NCBI RefSeq assembly: GCF_012241385.1
Contig: NZ_JAAVXB010000002.1
Span: 124,001 to 188,000 of the forward strand
DNA length: 64,000 bases
Direction of reading: 5' to 3'
Origin: Solimonas marina
Lineage (GTDB): Bacteria > Pseudomonadota > Gammaproteobacteria > Nevskiales > Nevskiaceae
Positions 28,622 to 35,697 of the stretch are shown here, in pieces. Position 1 is the first letter of the stretch. Every line of letters begins with the position of its first letter. A program made the translations under genes and the position numbers. The notes under the pieces are model-generated. The model saw only the letters and a program-made list of their open reading frames with translations, was not told the origin of the DNA and did not search any database.

Positions 28622-28651
28622 TTGCTGCGACGCAGCAAGATGACGTTAAAT
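28622..28651 (+). promoter_or_regulatory. Promoter and perfect palindrome, sRNA copy 2
   Basis: The layout matches copy 1: TTGCTG at 28622, an 18-base spacer and TTAAAT at 28646-28651. Here the inverted repeat is perfect, TTGCTGC-GAC-GCAGCAA (28622-28638). The single base that differs from copies 1 and 3 improves the symmetry, which supports a dimeric DNA-binding protein as the reader. Confidence 0.6.
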
Positions 28652-28657
28652 ACATCC

Positions 28658-28762
28658 ACTGCAGGCGGTCGCGGTTCTCTACATGAACCCCGCCAGCACA
28701 CGATCTCCTCCAGATCCCGCATGGGATCTATTTAAGGCCACCGCCCCGGTGGCTTTTTTTTT
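28658..28762 (+). ncRNA. Candidate anti-Shine-Dalgarno small RNA, copy 2 (divergent 5' end)
   Basis: This is a predicted transcript of about 105 nt. Its first hairpin has a different sequence from copies 1 and 3 (GGTTC/GAACC at 28673-28677 and 28685-28689, seven-base loop), yet a stem forms at the same place. The core is identical: CTCCTCC at 28705-28711, then AGATCCC-GCAT-GGGATCT. Sequence change with structure kept in the hairpin, next to an invariant core, is strong evidence for a functional RNA on the plus strand. Confidence 0.75.
28737..28762 (+). terminator. Intrinsic terminator, sRNA copy 2
   Basis: Stem GCCACC (28737-28742) pairs with GGTGGC (28748-28753) with a GCCCC loop, followed by nine T residues. 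Confidence 0.93.
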
Positions 28763-28831
28763 GGCTGCGGCAGCTGTCGGGGAATGACGACACTATTAGT
28801 TTTGCTAAACGAAAGCGCCAAAAAAGATCAA

Positions 28832-28861
28832 TTGCTGCGACGCAACAAGCTGCGGTTAAAT
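28832..28861 (+). promoter_or_regulatory. Promoter and overlapping palindrome, sRNA copy 3
   Basis: TTGCTG at 28832, an 18-base spacer and TTAAAT at 28856-28861 repeat the copy 1 arrangement. The palindrome spans 28832-28848. Upstream, TTAG-TTTTG-CTAA forms a small A/T-rich inverted repeat that may act as an UP-like or regulatory element. Confidence 0.6.
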
Positions 28862-28867
28862 ACACCC

Positions 28868-28973
28868 ATCGCGAGTGACGACGGTCTTCAACGCAAGACG
28901 CCACCCGCAAACGATCTCCTCCAGATCCCGCACGGGATCTATTAGGGCCACCCTCACCGGTGGCCTTTTTTTT
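28868..28973 (+). ncRNA. Candidate anti-Shine-Dalgarno small RNA, copy 3
   Basis: This predicted transcript of about 106 nt is nearly identical to copy 1. It has the hairpin GTCTT/AAGAC with a one-base loop change, CTCCTCC at 28916-28922, and AGATCCC/GGGATCT with GCAC instead of GCAT in the loop. Both differences from copy 1 fall in loops, so both stems are kept. It ends 80 bases before the mksB stop, which is on the opposite strand. Confidence 0.75.
28946..28973 (+). terminator. Intrinsic terminator, sRNA copy 3
   Basis: Stem GGCCACC (28946-28952) pairs with GGTGGCC (28959-28965), followed by eight T residues; identical to copy 1. Confidence 0.93.
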
Positions 28974-29053
28974 ACCCCGAGCCTGCCGCCTGGGCCGAAG
29001 CAGCGGACCTGCCGAGCGATACGCGCCGCCAGGTCCGCCAGGCGCCGGCTTCG

Positions 29054-31855
29054 TCAGTTCAGCGTCGGTGCCGCGTCGGTGTCGCGGCGCAGGAAGGCGA
29101 TCGGCGGCGCGTACCGGGTGGTGCCGCGCTTCTTCTGCGTCACCAGCGTCAGGCCGGACGGCTTGAAGACATTGACGTTGTGCGTGTTCGGCGTGGTGAC
29201 GATGTACTGCGCGCGCGTCGCCTGCAAAAAGGCGCCGACCTTGTCGATGTTGAAGATGTCCAGATGCGCGAACGGCTCGTCGATGAAGACGAAGCCGCCG
29301 CGCTGATCCTCGTCCATCAGCAGGCCGACCAGCAGGATCATCGACTTCATGACCTGTTGTCCGCCGGACGCCTCGCCGTCGTTGAGGCCGATCATGCCCT
29401 TCTGATCGAAGTTGAACTGCACTTCGAGCCGGGCCTGCGACAGCGTCAGATCGTCATTGGTCAGCTGCGGCGGATCGACCTCGACGTCGATGCCGGCCAG
29501 CGCGCCCAGATTGCGCAGATTCTGCGCGTAGCGACGCACCGTGGCGCGCAGCACGCCGATGTACTGACTGCGCGCACGATCGGTGCTGCTGCGCGCGCGG
29601 TCGAGATGGACTTCCTGATCGGAAATGCGCGATTCGAGCTGATGGTGCTCGGCGTCGAGCTTGTCGCGGATCGCCACGCAATTGGCATCGGTGTTCCAGC
29701 GGCCGTCATCCTTGCGCCGGTGCAGGCGCTCGATCTCGCGCTCGACGGCGCCGCTCGATTCGTAGTGTTCACGTGCGTCCGACATCGCGGCGGGCGTGCG
29801 CCATTCGGCCGGCTTGCCGCGCCGCAGGCGGCGCCAGTCGAGCACCTGCTCGGCGTAGGCACGACGGGCCTGATCGAGTTCGAATTGCAATTGCTGCTGG
29901 CGGCTCCGCGTCTTTTCCAAGGCCTCCTCGGCACGGTCGTGGCGCGAGGTCAGGCCGTGCAGGGCCTGCGACATGTCGTAATAGCGCGCCGCGGCGTCGG
30001 CGCGTTCGGCGCTGATGTCCTCGAGCTCTTCGCTGAGACGCGCGGCCTCGGCCTCGGCGGCTTCGAACTCGGGCGCACGGGCGGCGATCTCGCGCGTTGC
30101 GTCGACGCCGGACAGCGCGGTCTGCACATCGGCGAGCTTGCGCGTTGCCAGTGCCAGCGCTTCGCGTAGACCTTCGCGCTGGTCGCGCAGGTCTTCGAGC
30201 CGGCGCCGCGCGTCGGCCACGGCATTGCGGCCGAAGTGCACGTCGGCGACGCTGATGTCGCGGCCACCGCGCCGTTCGCGCTGGTAGGCGCGCGGCGTGA
30301 TCCAGGACTGGCCTTCCGGCAGGCGCGCGCCGTCTTCGGTGCTGTCGACGCGCTGGATGCCGTCGAGCAGCTTCGCCAGCCACACCGGCGGATCGGCGTG
30401 AAAGCGCACGCATTCGAGCAGCGAGCCGTGCTTCGGGTAGGGCGCCGGCGCGCGATCGGGCACGACGTAATGGCGATAGCGCTGCTGTTCGCCGAGCCGC
30501 CAGGCGGCGCCGCGATCGGCGGGATTTTCGAGCAGCACGAGGTGGCGCACGCCGGCCAGCACCGATTCGACGGCGAGCTGCCAGGTGTCGTCGGTGATCT
30601 CGACGATGTCGCCGAGCATGCGATGCGCGATGCCGGCGTCGTTCAGCGCCTGCGAGAACGCCGTGACTTCGCGTGGCTCCGGCCGGCGGCCGCTGTCGAG
30701 CGCGGCGATACGGCCTTGCAGCTCGTCGATCTCGCGGTCGACGCCATCGATCTGCCCCTGCAGTTCATAACGCCGACGGCCGAGCTTTTCCTGCTCGCGC
30801 AGGGCCGCTTCGGTGTCGAGGCCGTCGGCCTGTTCCGCGACCTGATCAAGCAGGCGCTTGCGCTGTTCGAGCATCGCCTGTGCTTTGCCGAGCGGTCTTT
30901 CGATCTGCCGCTCGCGCTTTTGCAGCGTCTCCATCTGCGCCTTGCTCTCGGCTTCGGCGGCTTCGGTGTCCTCGCGCTCGCGAATCAGTGCCGCGTGCTC
31001 GTCGGCCAGCTGTTGTAGTTGCGTGCTCAGGGTCTGGACGTCGCGGCGCTTGCCGAGCAGGTGCGCGTGACTGCCGCGGCGGCTGTCGAGCAGTTCGGCC
31101 ATTTGCAGGCGCGGCAGCCACTGGCCGGTGAGGTCGGCCAGCTCGCCGAGCAGGCGTTCGTATTCGCGGAACGAATTGACGTCGGCTTCCGCCGCCTGCA
31201 ACTGCGTGTGCAGCCGCGCGAGTTGGGTCTTCAGCTCGTCGAGCTCGCGGGCGCAGGCCAGCTGGTCCTCGCGGGCCTTCTGGTAGTTGTCGAGCACTTC
31301 CTGGTCGCCGAACACGTCGAAGACGAGGTCCAGCAACTGTCGCGGCGAGTATTCACAGAGCTTGTCGGTATGCCCCTGATCGAGCGCCAGCACGCGTTTG
31401 ATGGCGCGCGTCAGGCCGGCGTTTTCGAGCTGCGATTCGTACTGGCGCACGCCGATCCAGGTCACCGCATCGCTGTTTTCGGCGGCCTCGACCGCCACGT
31501 CGCCGGCGCCGATGCCATAGCTGCGCTCCCAGTCGCCACCTTTCTTGCGGATACGACAGAACAAGGTGACGGTTTCGTCGGTGATCGGCCAGAACGCCAG
31601 CTGGCCGTTGCTGCGCCGCGGGTTGGAGACCGTGGCGCGCAGCCAGGCCGACGGTCGGTCGGCGCGGCGCACGTAGCGCTTGTAGTCGCGGCCCTGCGAG
31701 CAGTTGATCGCCAGCAGCGTGCGCAGGGCGTCGAGCAGGGTGGTCTTGCCGGAACCGTTGGGGCCGACCACGGTGACGATGTTGGCGTCGAGCGGCAGCG
31801 TGAAACGTTCCCACCAGTCCCAGTGGACGATTTCGATCTTGTGGAAGCTGAACAT
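29054..31855 (-). CDS. mksB: SMC-like condensin ATPase MksB (JetC-like)
   Basis: This 933-residue SMC-family protein has an N-terminal Walker A (GPNGSGKTT, about residues 32-40), a long coiled coil with many Glu/Gln/Arg/Leu repeats, a central hinge-like globular part around residues 380-510, a second coiled coil, and the C-terminal head. The head has signature EASGGQQ and Walker B FVFIDEPFAHLD. The short coiled coils and this size fit MksB, the SMC of MksBEF condensins, rather than MukB (about 1500). It lies nine bases after mksE. The C-terminal end faces the small RNA array. The homologous Wadjet protein is JetC. Confidence 0.78.
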   Translation of the reverse strand: MFSFHKIEIVHWDWWERFTLPLDANIVTVVGPNGSGKTTLLDALRTLLAINCSQGRDYKRYVRRADRPSAWLRATVSNPRRSNGQLAFWPITDETVTLFCRIRKKGGDWERSYGIGAGDVAVEAAENSDAVTWIGVRQYESQLENAGLTRAIKRVLALDQGHTDKLCEYSPRQLLDLVFDVFGDQEVLDNYQKAREDQLACARELDELKTQLARLHTQLQAAEADVNSFREYERLLGELADLTGQWLPRLQMAELLDSRRGSHAHLLGKRRDVQTLSTQLQQLADEHAALIREREDTEAAEAESKAQMETLQKRERQIERPLGKAQAMLEQRKRLLDQVAEQADGLDTEAALREQEKLGRRRYELQGQIDGVDREIDELQGRIAALDSGRRPEPREVTAFSQALNDAGIAHRMLGDIVEITDDTWQLAVESVLAGVRHLVLLENPADRGAAWRLGEQQRYRHYVVPDRAPAPYPKHGSLLECVRFHADPPVWLAKLLDGIQRVDSTEDGARLPEGQSWITPRAYQRERRGGRDISVADVHFGRNAVADARRRLEDLRDQREGLREALALATRKLADVQTALSGVDATREIAARAPEFEAAEAEAARLSEELEDISAERADAAARYYDMSQALHGLTSRHDRAEEALEKTRSRQQQLQFELDQARRAYAEQVLDWRRLRRGKPAEWRTPAAMSDAREHYESSGAVEREIERLHRRKDDGRWNTDANCVAIRDKLDAEHHQLESRISDQEVHLDRARSSTDRARSQYIGVLRATVRRYAQNLRNLGALAGIDVEVDPPQLTNDDLTLSQARLEVQFNFDQKGMIGLNDGEASGGQQVMKSMILLVGLLMDEDQRGGFVFIDEPFAHLDIFNIDKVGAFLQATRAQYIVTTPNTHNVNVFKPSGLTLVTQKKRGTTRYAPPIAFLRRDTDAAPTLN

Positions 31856-31864
31856 CGAGTTCTC

Positions 31865-32716
31865 TTAGTGCTCGCGCGGCGCATCGGCCGCGTCGGGTGC
31901 CGGCGTGTCGGCGTCGTTGGCGCTGCCGCCCAGCGTGATGTCGGCGGCGGTCTCGCCGTCGCTTTGAGCGCCGACCGCGTCGTCGGGGGGCTGGTCGGCA
32001 TCAGCCTGAAGCTCGACGCCCTCGGCGTCGGTGTCGATATCGTCGTTGGCCGGCGGCGGCAGCTCGTCGTCGTCCTCGTCGTTGGCGGCGCCGCCGAACA
32101 GTTCGGACAAGGTGCCGTTGAGAATGCGCTGTGCCATGCGGTTGTAGTCGAGCACCAGATCGAGCAACGGCCCTTCGTAGATGCGGCCGTCGCGGCGTTC
32201 GATGAAACCGAGACGTGACAGCACCGGCAAACCGAAATTCTTGATGCGCGTGCGGCCGCCCAGGCGCTCGCCGAAGTCGGCGAGCAGCGTTGCCTCGGCG
32301 ACGTTGATGCCGAGTTCGGCGGCGGTCGGGATCGGTTTGGCCTCGGCGAACATTTCCGACTGGCGCAGGCGTTCGAGTTCGGTCTGGCGCTCGATCTGGC
32401 GCTGCCGCTTGGGCAGGATCAGCAGCGCCCACAGCACCACCAGCAGGGCGATCTGGTCGCGCTTGAGTTCGAGGTTGTTCGACAGCCAGGCATCGTCGCT
32501 GCCGAAGACCGGCTGCTCGAATTCGCGCTTGACGCGGAGCGCGACGTGATCGGCGTACGGATGCTCGACGAATTCGAGGCCGCAGGCCGCCAGCCGCTCG
32601 CTCAAGGCGCTGTAGAAAAGATCGTCGGTCAGCGCCTTGCGGACCATCGGGTCCTTGCGCGACAGCACGCGGTGCGCGGACAGGCGCGCCACCAGGGTTT
32701 GGACTTCACGTTCCAC
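31865..32716 (-). CDS. mksE: Condensin subunit MksE-like (KITE protein)
   Basis: This 283-residue protein is mostly helical with winged-helix-like parts (about residues 1-195). Its last 75 residues are highly acidic and rich in Asp, Ala and Pro, probably disordered. Position and size fit MksE, the KITE dimer that binds the kleisin and regulates the SMC heads. The assignment rests on the operon as much as on sequence. It overlaps mksF by 11 bases. The acidic tail is longer than expected for the family and could be a DNA-mimic or autoinhibitory segment (inference). Confidence 0.65.
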   Translation of the reverse strand: MEREVQTLVARLSAHRVLSRKDPMVRKALTDDLFYSALSERLAACGLEFVEHPYADHVALRVKREFEQPVFGSDDAWLSNNLELKRDQIALLVVLWALLILPKRQRQIERQTELERLRQSEMFAEAKPIPTAAELGINVAEATLLADFGERLGGRTRIKNFGLPVLSRLGFIERRDGRIYEGPLLDLVLDYNRMAQRILNGTLSELFGGAANDEDDDELPPPANDDIDTDAEGVELQADADQPPDDAVGAQSDGETAADITLGGSANDADTPAPDAADAPREH

Positions 32717-33980
32717 GCGGGGATGCCTCCAGGTGTCCGGCGCTCATTTCGGCGACGCCGTCACGTCCCACTTTGATGATGTGTTCGCCGAGCTTCACGC
32801 GGCGGTCGATGCGTGCCAGATCGGCGACCGGACCGTCGAGCGACGCCGATTCGCGGTCGCCGAGCAGCGCCAGCAGCGACAGCCGGTAGCTCGACAGTTC
32901 GTAGTCGCGCAGCGGCACCGCTTCGTGCAGTGGCCAGCCGTCCGGCGCGACGCGCAAGTCGTCGCGCCAGCGTTCCAGCTCGATGTAGTCCGGCGGCTCC
33001 ATGTGCACGTCGCCTTGCGGGGCTTCGCTGGCCGGTGGCAGCGTGGCGTCGAGCTTTTCCGGGCGCAGCTTGTCGATCAGCTCGAACTCGGCGACGTCGA
33101 GCGCGATGTCGCCGAGCGCGAACGCAAAGTCCGGCCCCGGGCTGACCGCGCCGTCGGTCAGCCCGACCAGGCGTTCCTGGCTGATGCTGCGTAGCCAGGC
33201 GTTGACGTCGGACGACGACAGGCCGCTGGCACCGAGGTGCACCTTCTGTTTTTCGAGCTGATTGAGCGCGCGCTGGAAGGCGCCGCTCATGCGTAGCAAT
33301 TCGCTCTGCACCTGGCCGATGCGCTGCGCGAGCCGATGCGTCGGCCCGTCGAGCGCGTCGCCGTCGGTGATCTCGTGCAGCACGTCGCTGCCCTTGTCGA
33401 CCCAGCTCCACGCCGATTCGAGCTTGCTCTCGGCGGCGCGGATGCGCAGCTCCGAGCCGGACAGGATGGCGCGTTCAAATTCGTCCTTGAGTTCGAGCAG
33501 CCGCGCCAGCAGATGCTGCAGCTCGGGATTGGCGAGGGTGCCGACCGCGCCGCTGCCGGCCACCTGCGCGGCCAGATAGCCGAGCTCGCCGCCATCGTCG
33601 TCGTACTTCATCAGCGACGACAGCGCCGAAGTCGCCATGCGGCCGAGCGGGCTGACGCTGTAACGCGAGGTTTCCGGATCCCAGGCCAGCAGACCGTGCA
33701 CGCGCAAACGGCCGATCAGATGTTCGAGCTTGCCCTCGTCGAGGTACGGAAACTGCTGGCGCAGCTCACCGGCGGCCACATACGGTTCGGCGCGTGACGC
33801 CAGCTCGTGCAGGATCAGCAGGCGGATCAGCACCGCGGCTTCGGTGCCGGTGAACAGCGCGATCAGCGCCTGAATCGTCGGCCGCGCGCCGTTCAGCGCG
33901 TGCAGGGCCGGGACGTCGGCCGGCTCGACGCCGGAGCGGAACCAGTCGGCGAGTCGGTCTTCGGTGGAGTCGTTACGCAT
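32706..33980 (-). CDS. mksF: Condensin kleisin subunit MksF-like
   Basis: This 424-residue protein has an N-terminal winged-helix-like region (residues about 30-130), a long helical middle with coiled-coil character (about 150-270), and a C-terminal region that could contact the SMC head. This is the layout of MksF/MukF/JetA kleisins. It is first in the mksF-mksE-mksB set, the same order as in Pseudomonas. A gap of only 41 bases separates it from the alcohol dehydrogenase gene upstream. No MksG/JetD nuclease gene flanks the set. Confidence 0.65.
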   Translation of the reverse strand: MRNDSTEDRLADWFRSGVEPADVPALHALNGARPTIQALIALFTGTEAAVLIRLLILHELASRAEPYVAAGELRQQFPYLDEGKLEHLIGRLRVHGLLAWDPETSRYSVSPLGRMATSALSSLMKYDDDGGELGYLAAQVAGSGAVGTLANPELQHLLARLLELKDEFERAILSGSELRIRAAESKLESAWSWVDKGSDVLHEITDGDALDGPTHRLAQRIGQVQSELLRMSGAFQRALNQLEKQKVHLGASGLSSSDVNAWLRSISQERLVGLTDGAVSPGPDFAFALGDIALDVAEFELIDKLRPEKLDATLPPASEAPQGDVHMEPPDYIELERWRDDLRVAPDGWPLHEAVPLRDYELSSYRLSLLALLGDRESASLDGPVADLARIDRRVKLGEHIIKVGRDGVAEMSAGHLEASPRGT

Positions 33981-34021
33981 CGGCGGATTTTACCGGTCCG
34001 CCGGTCCGGGCATCGTCGCGC

Positions 34022-35164
34022 TCAATCGAATTCGACCACCTGACGCACCGCTTCGCCGCGCGCCAGGCGGTCGAACGCGGTGTTGATCTCGTCCAGTTTC
34101 AGCTTGTGCGTCAATAGCTTGTCGACCGGCAGCTTGCCCGCCCGGTAGAGCGCGACGAAGCGCGGCAGGTCGCGCGCCGGCACCGCCGAGCCCATGTACG
34201 AGCCTTTGACGGTGCGCTCCTCGGCGACCAGGCTGACCGCCGGCACGCGGAATTCGCGCGACGGATGCGGCAGGCCGGCGGTGACGGTCTGGCCGCCACG
34301 CCGCGTTGCTGCGTAGGCGGCCGCCAACGCCTGTTCGGAGCCGGCGGTTTCGATCGCGTGTTGCGCGCCGCCGCCGCAGGCGTCGCGGATCTGTGCGACA
34401 GCATCGGCGTCGGTGGCCAGCACCGTGTGTGTGGCGCCGAGCTGGCGTGCGAAGTCGAGCTTGGCCGGCAGCACGTCGACGGCGACGATCGGATAGGCGC
34501 CGGATGCGGCGGCGCCGAGCAGCGCCGCGAGGCCGACGCCACCGAGGCCGAAGATCGCGACGCTGTCGCCGGGCGCGACGCGCGCGGTGTTGACGACCGC
34601 GCCGACGCCGGTCAGCACCGCGCAGCCGAACAGCGCGGCGACGGTCCAGTCCAGCGGCTGGCCGGCGGCATCCGCTGGAATCTTGACCGCCGAGCGTGCC
34701 GACACCACCGCCGCCTCGGCGAATGCCGACACGCCGAGATGATGATGGGTTTCGCCGCTGTCCCCGTGCCAGCGGCGTTCGCCGGACAGCAGCGTGCCGG
34801 CGGTGTTGGCACGCGCGCCCGGTTCGCACAATGCAGCGCGGCCTTCGGCGCAGTACGCGCAATGTCCGCAGGCCGGCACGAAGGCGAAGACGACTTGATC
34901 GCCCGGTGCGAAGTCCTGCACGTCGGCGCCGACCGCGACGACTTCGCCGGCCGCTTCGTGGCCCAGCACCATCGGCATCACGCGCGGCCGCGAGCCGTCG
35001 ATCACCGACAGATCGGAGTGGCACAGGCCGGCGGCGCGAATCCTGACCAGCAGCTCGCCGGCGCCCGGCGCATCGAGTTCCAGGGTCTCGATCGCCAGCG
35101 GTTTCGATTCGGCATAGGGCGCGGGCAGGCCCATTTCGCGCAGCAGCGCAGCACGGACTTTCAC
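34022..35164 (-). CDS. Zinc-dependent alcohol dehydrogenase
   Basis: This 380-residue medium-chain dehydrogenase has catalytic zinc ligands in GLCHSD, GHEAAG and FGCAVLTG. Four cysteines for the structural zinc lie in CGHCAYC and the following C (about residues 97-111). The NAD-binding loop is GLGGVG. It oxidises an alcohol, or an alcohol adduct as in class III enzymes; the substrate is not evident. The start overlaps the stop of the upstream thioesterase gene by four bases. Confidence 0.92.
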   Translation of the reverse strand: MKVRAALLREMGLPAPYAESKPLAIETLELDAPGAGELLVRIRAAGLCHSDLSVIDGSRPRVMPMVLGHEAAGEVVAVGADVQDFAPGDQVVFAFVPACGHCAYCAEGRAALCEPGARANTAGTLLSGERRWHGDSGETHHHLGVSAFAEAAVVSARSAVKIPADAAGQPLDWTVAALFGCAVLTGVGAVVNTARVAPGDSVAIFGLGGVGLAALLGAAASGAYPIVAVDVLPAKLDFARQLGATHTVLATDADAVAQIRDACGGGAQHAIETAGSEQALAAAYAATRRGGQTVTAGLPHPSREFRVPAVSLVAEERTVKGSYMGSAVPARDLPRFVALYRAGKLPVDKLLTHKLKLDEINTAFDRLARGEAVRQVVEFD

Positions 35165-35610
35165 GATGTGGACTCCGAAGCGGGCATCAGGACCTGCAGG
35201 GCGGCGCGCAGCGTTTCCGGCAGCGAAGCGGGCCGACGGCTGTCGCGGTCGACGAACACATGCACGAACCAGCCTTCCGCCGCAGGCGTTGGCTGGCCTT
35301 CACGGAACAGGCCGATTTCATAACGAACGCTGCTGCGGCCGAGGTGGGCGACGCGCAGGCCGGCGTCGACCTGATCGGGAAACGCCAGCGAGTCGAGGTA
35401 GCGGCAATGCGATTCGGCGCAGACACCGATTTGCGCCCCGCGATGAATGTCGAGGCCACCGTGGCGGATCAGGTATTCGTTGATGACGGTGTCGAAATAG
35501 CTGTAGTACTCGACGTTATTGACGTGGCCGTAGACGTCGTTGTCCTTCCAGCGGGTGCCGATGCGGCTGTAGTGCGGATAGGCGCTGCGGCCCGGGCTCG
35601 ATGCGTTCAC
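35161..35610 (-). CDS. Acyl-CoA thioesterase (4HBT hotdog family)
   Basis: This 149-residue hotdog-fold protein has the signature DVYGHVNNVEYYSYFDT, typical of the 4-hydroxybenzoyl-CoA thioesterase group. It should hydrolyse an acyl-CoA in the cytoplasm; the chain is unknown. It is coupled by an ATGA overlap to the zinc alcohol dehydrogenase, so the two may act on related small carbonyl or acyl compounds (inference). Confidence 0.88.
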   Translation of the reverse strand: MNASSPGRSAYPHYSRIGTRWKDNDVYGHVNNVEYYSYFDTVINEYLIRHGGLDIHRGAQIGVCAESHCRYLDSLAFPDQVDAGLRVAHLGRSSVRYEIGLFREGQPTPAAEGWFVHVFVDRDSRRPASLPETLRAALQVLMPASESTS

Positions 35611-35657
35611 GTGCGACTCCTGCGCGCACCGGGGTGGCGCGATGCCGGAAACGAAAA

Positions 35658-35679
35658 GGCCCGCCGCGTGCGGCGGGCC
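35658..35679 (-). terminator. Intrinsic terminator of the outer-membrane protein gene
   Basis: A nine-base perfect stem, GGCCCGCCG / CGGCGGGCC with a CGTG loop, is followed on the minus strand by TTTTCGTTTC. It lies about 20 bases after the stop of the minus-strand outer-membrane gene. Confidence 0.85.
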
Positions 35680-35697
35680 GAAAATCCCGCGATGACC

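Larger units (their letters stand above)
28358..28973 (+). repeat. Three tandem copies of a small-RNA transcription unit
   Basis: Three units begin at 28358, 28610 and 28820 (offsets 252 and 210). Each has AAAAAAGATCAATTGC, a palindrome, a -10-like TTAAAT, a transcribed part of about 105 bases and an intrinsic terminator. Copies 1 and 3 are almost identical: they differ at one base in the 5' hairpin loop and one in the second loop. Copy 2 differs in the 5' third but keeps the core and terminator. The spacers between units differ, apart from an ACTATTAGTT...CTAA element before copies 2 and 3. No protein-coding frame is conserved between copies. Confidence 0.9.

Noticed and set aside
28358-28648. 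Palindrome plus A-run as a minus-strand terminator
   Set aside because: Read on minus, the palindrome is followed by TTGATCTTTTTT, but the stem is short and no minus-strand gene ends there. The plus-strand terminators are much stronger, so the palindrome is better seen as part of a promoter.
28394-28910. Short minus-strand ORFs with GGAGGAG ribosome sites inside the sRNA repeats
   Set aside because: The reverse complement of CTCCTCC looks like a Shine-Dalgarno sequence, but the downstream frame is shifted by one base between copy 2 and copies 1 and 3, and the peptides do not match. The plus-strand terminators and conserved stems favour RNA genes on plus.
28358-28973. CRISPR array
   Set aside because: Only three long units with unequal spacing and promoter and terminator signals; there are no short direct repeats with uniform spacers and no cas genes.
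29054-33980. Complete Wadjet anti-plasmid defence system
   Set aside because: The SMC, KITE and kleisin genes are present, but no JetD/MksG nuclease gene is found in the flanks, so only a condensin call is supported.
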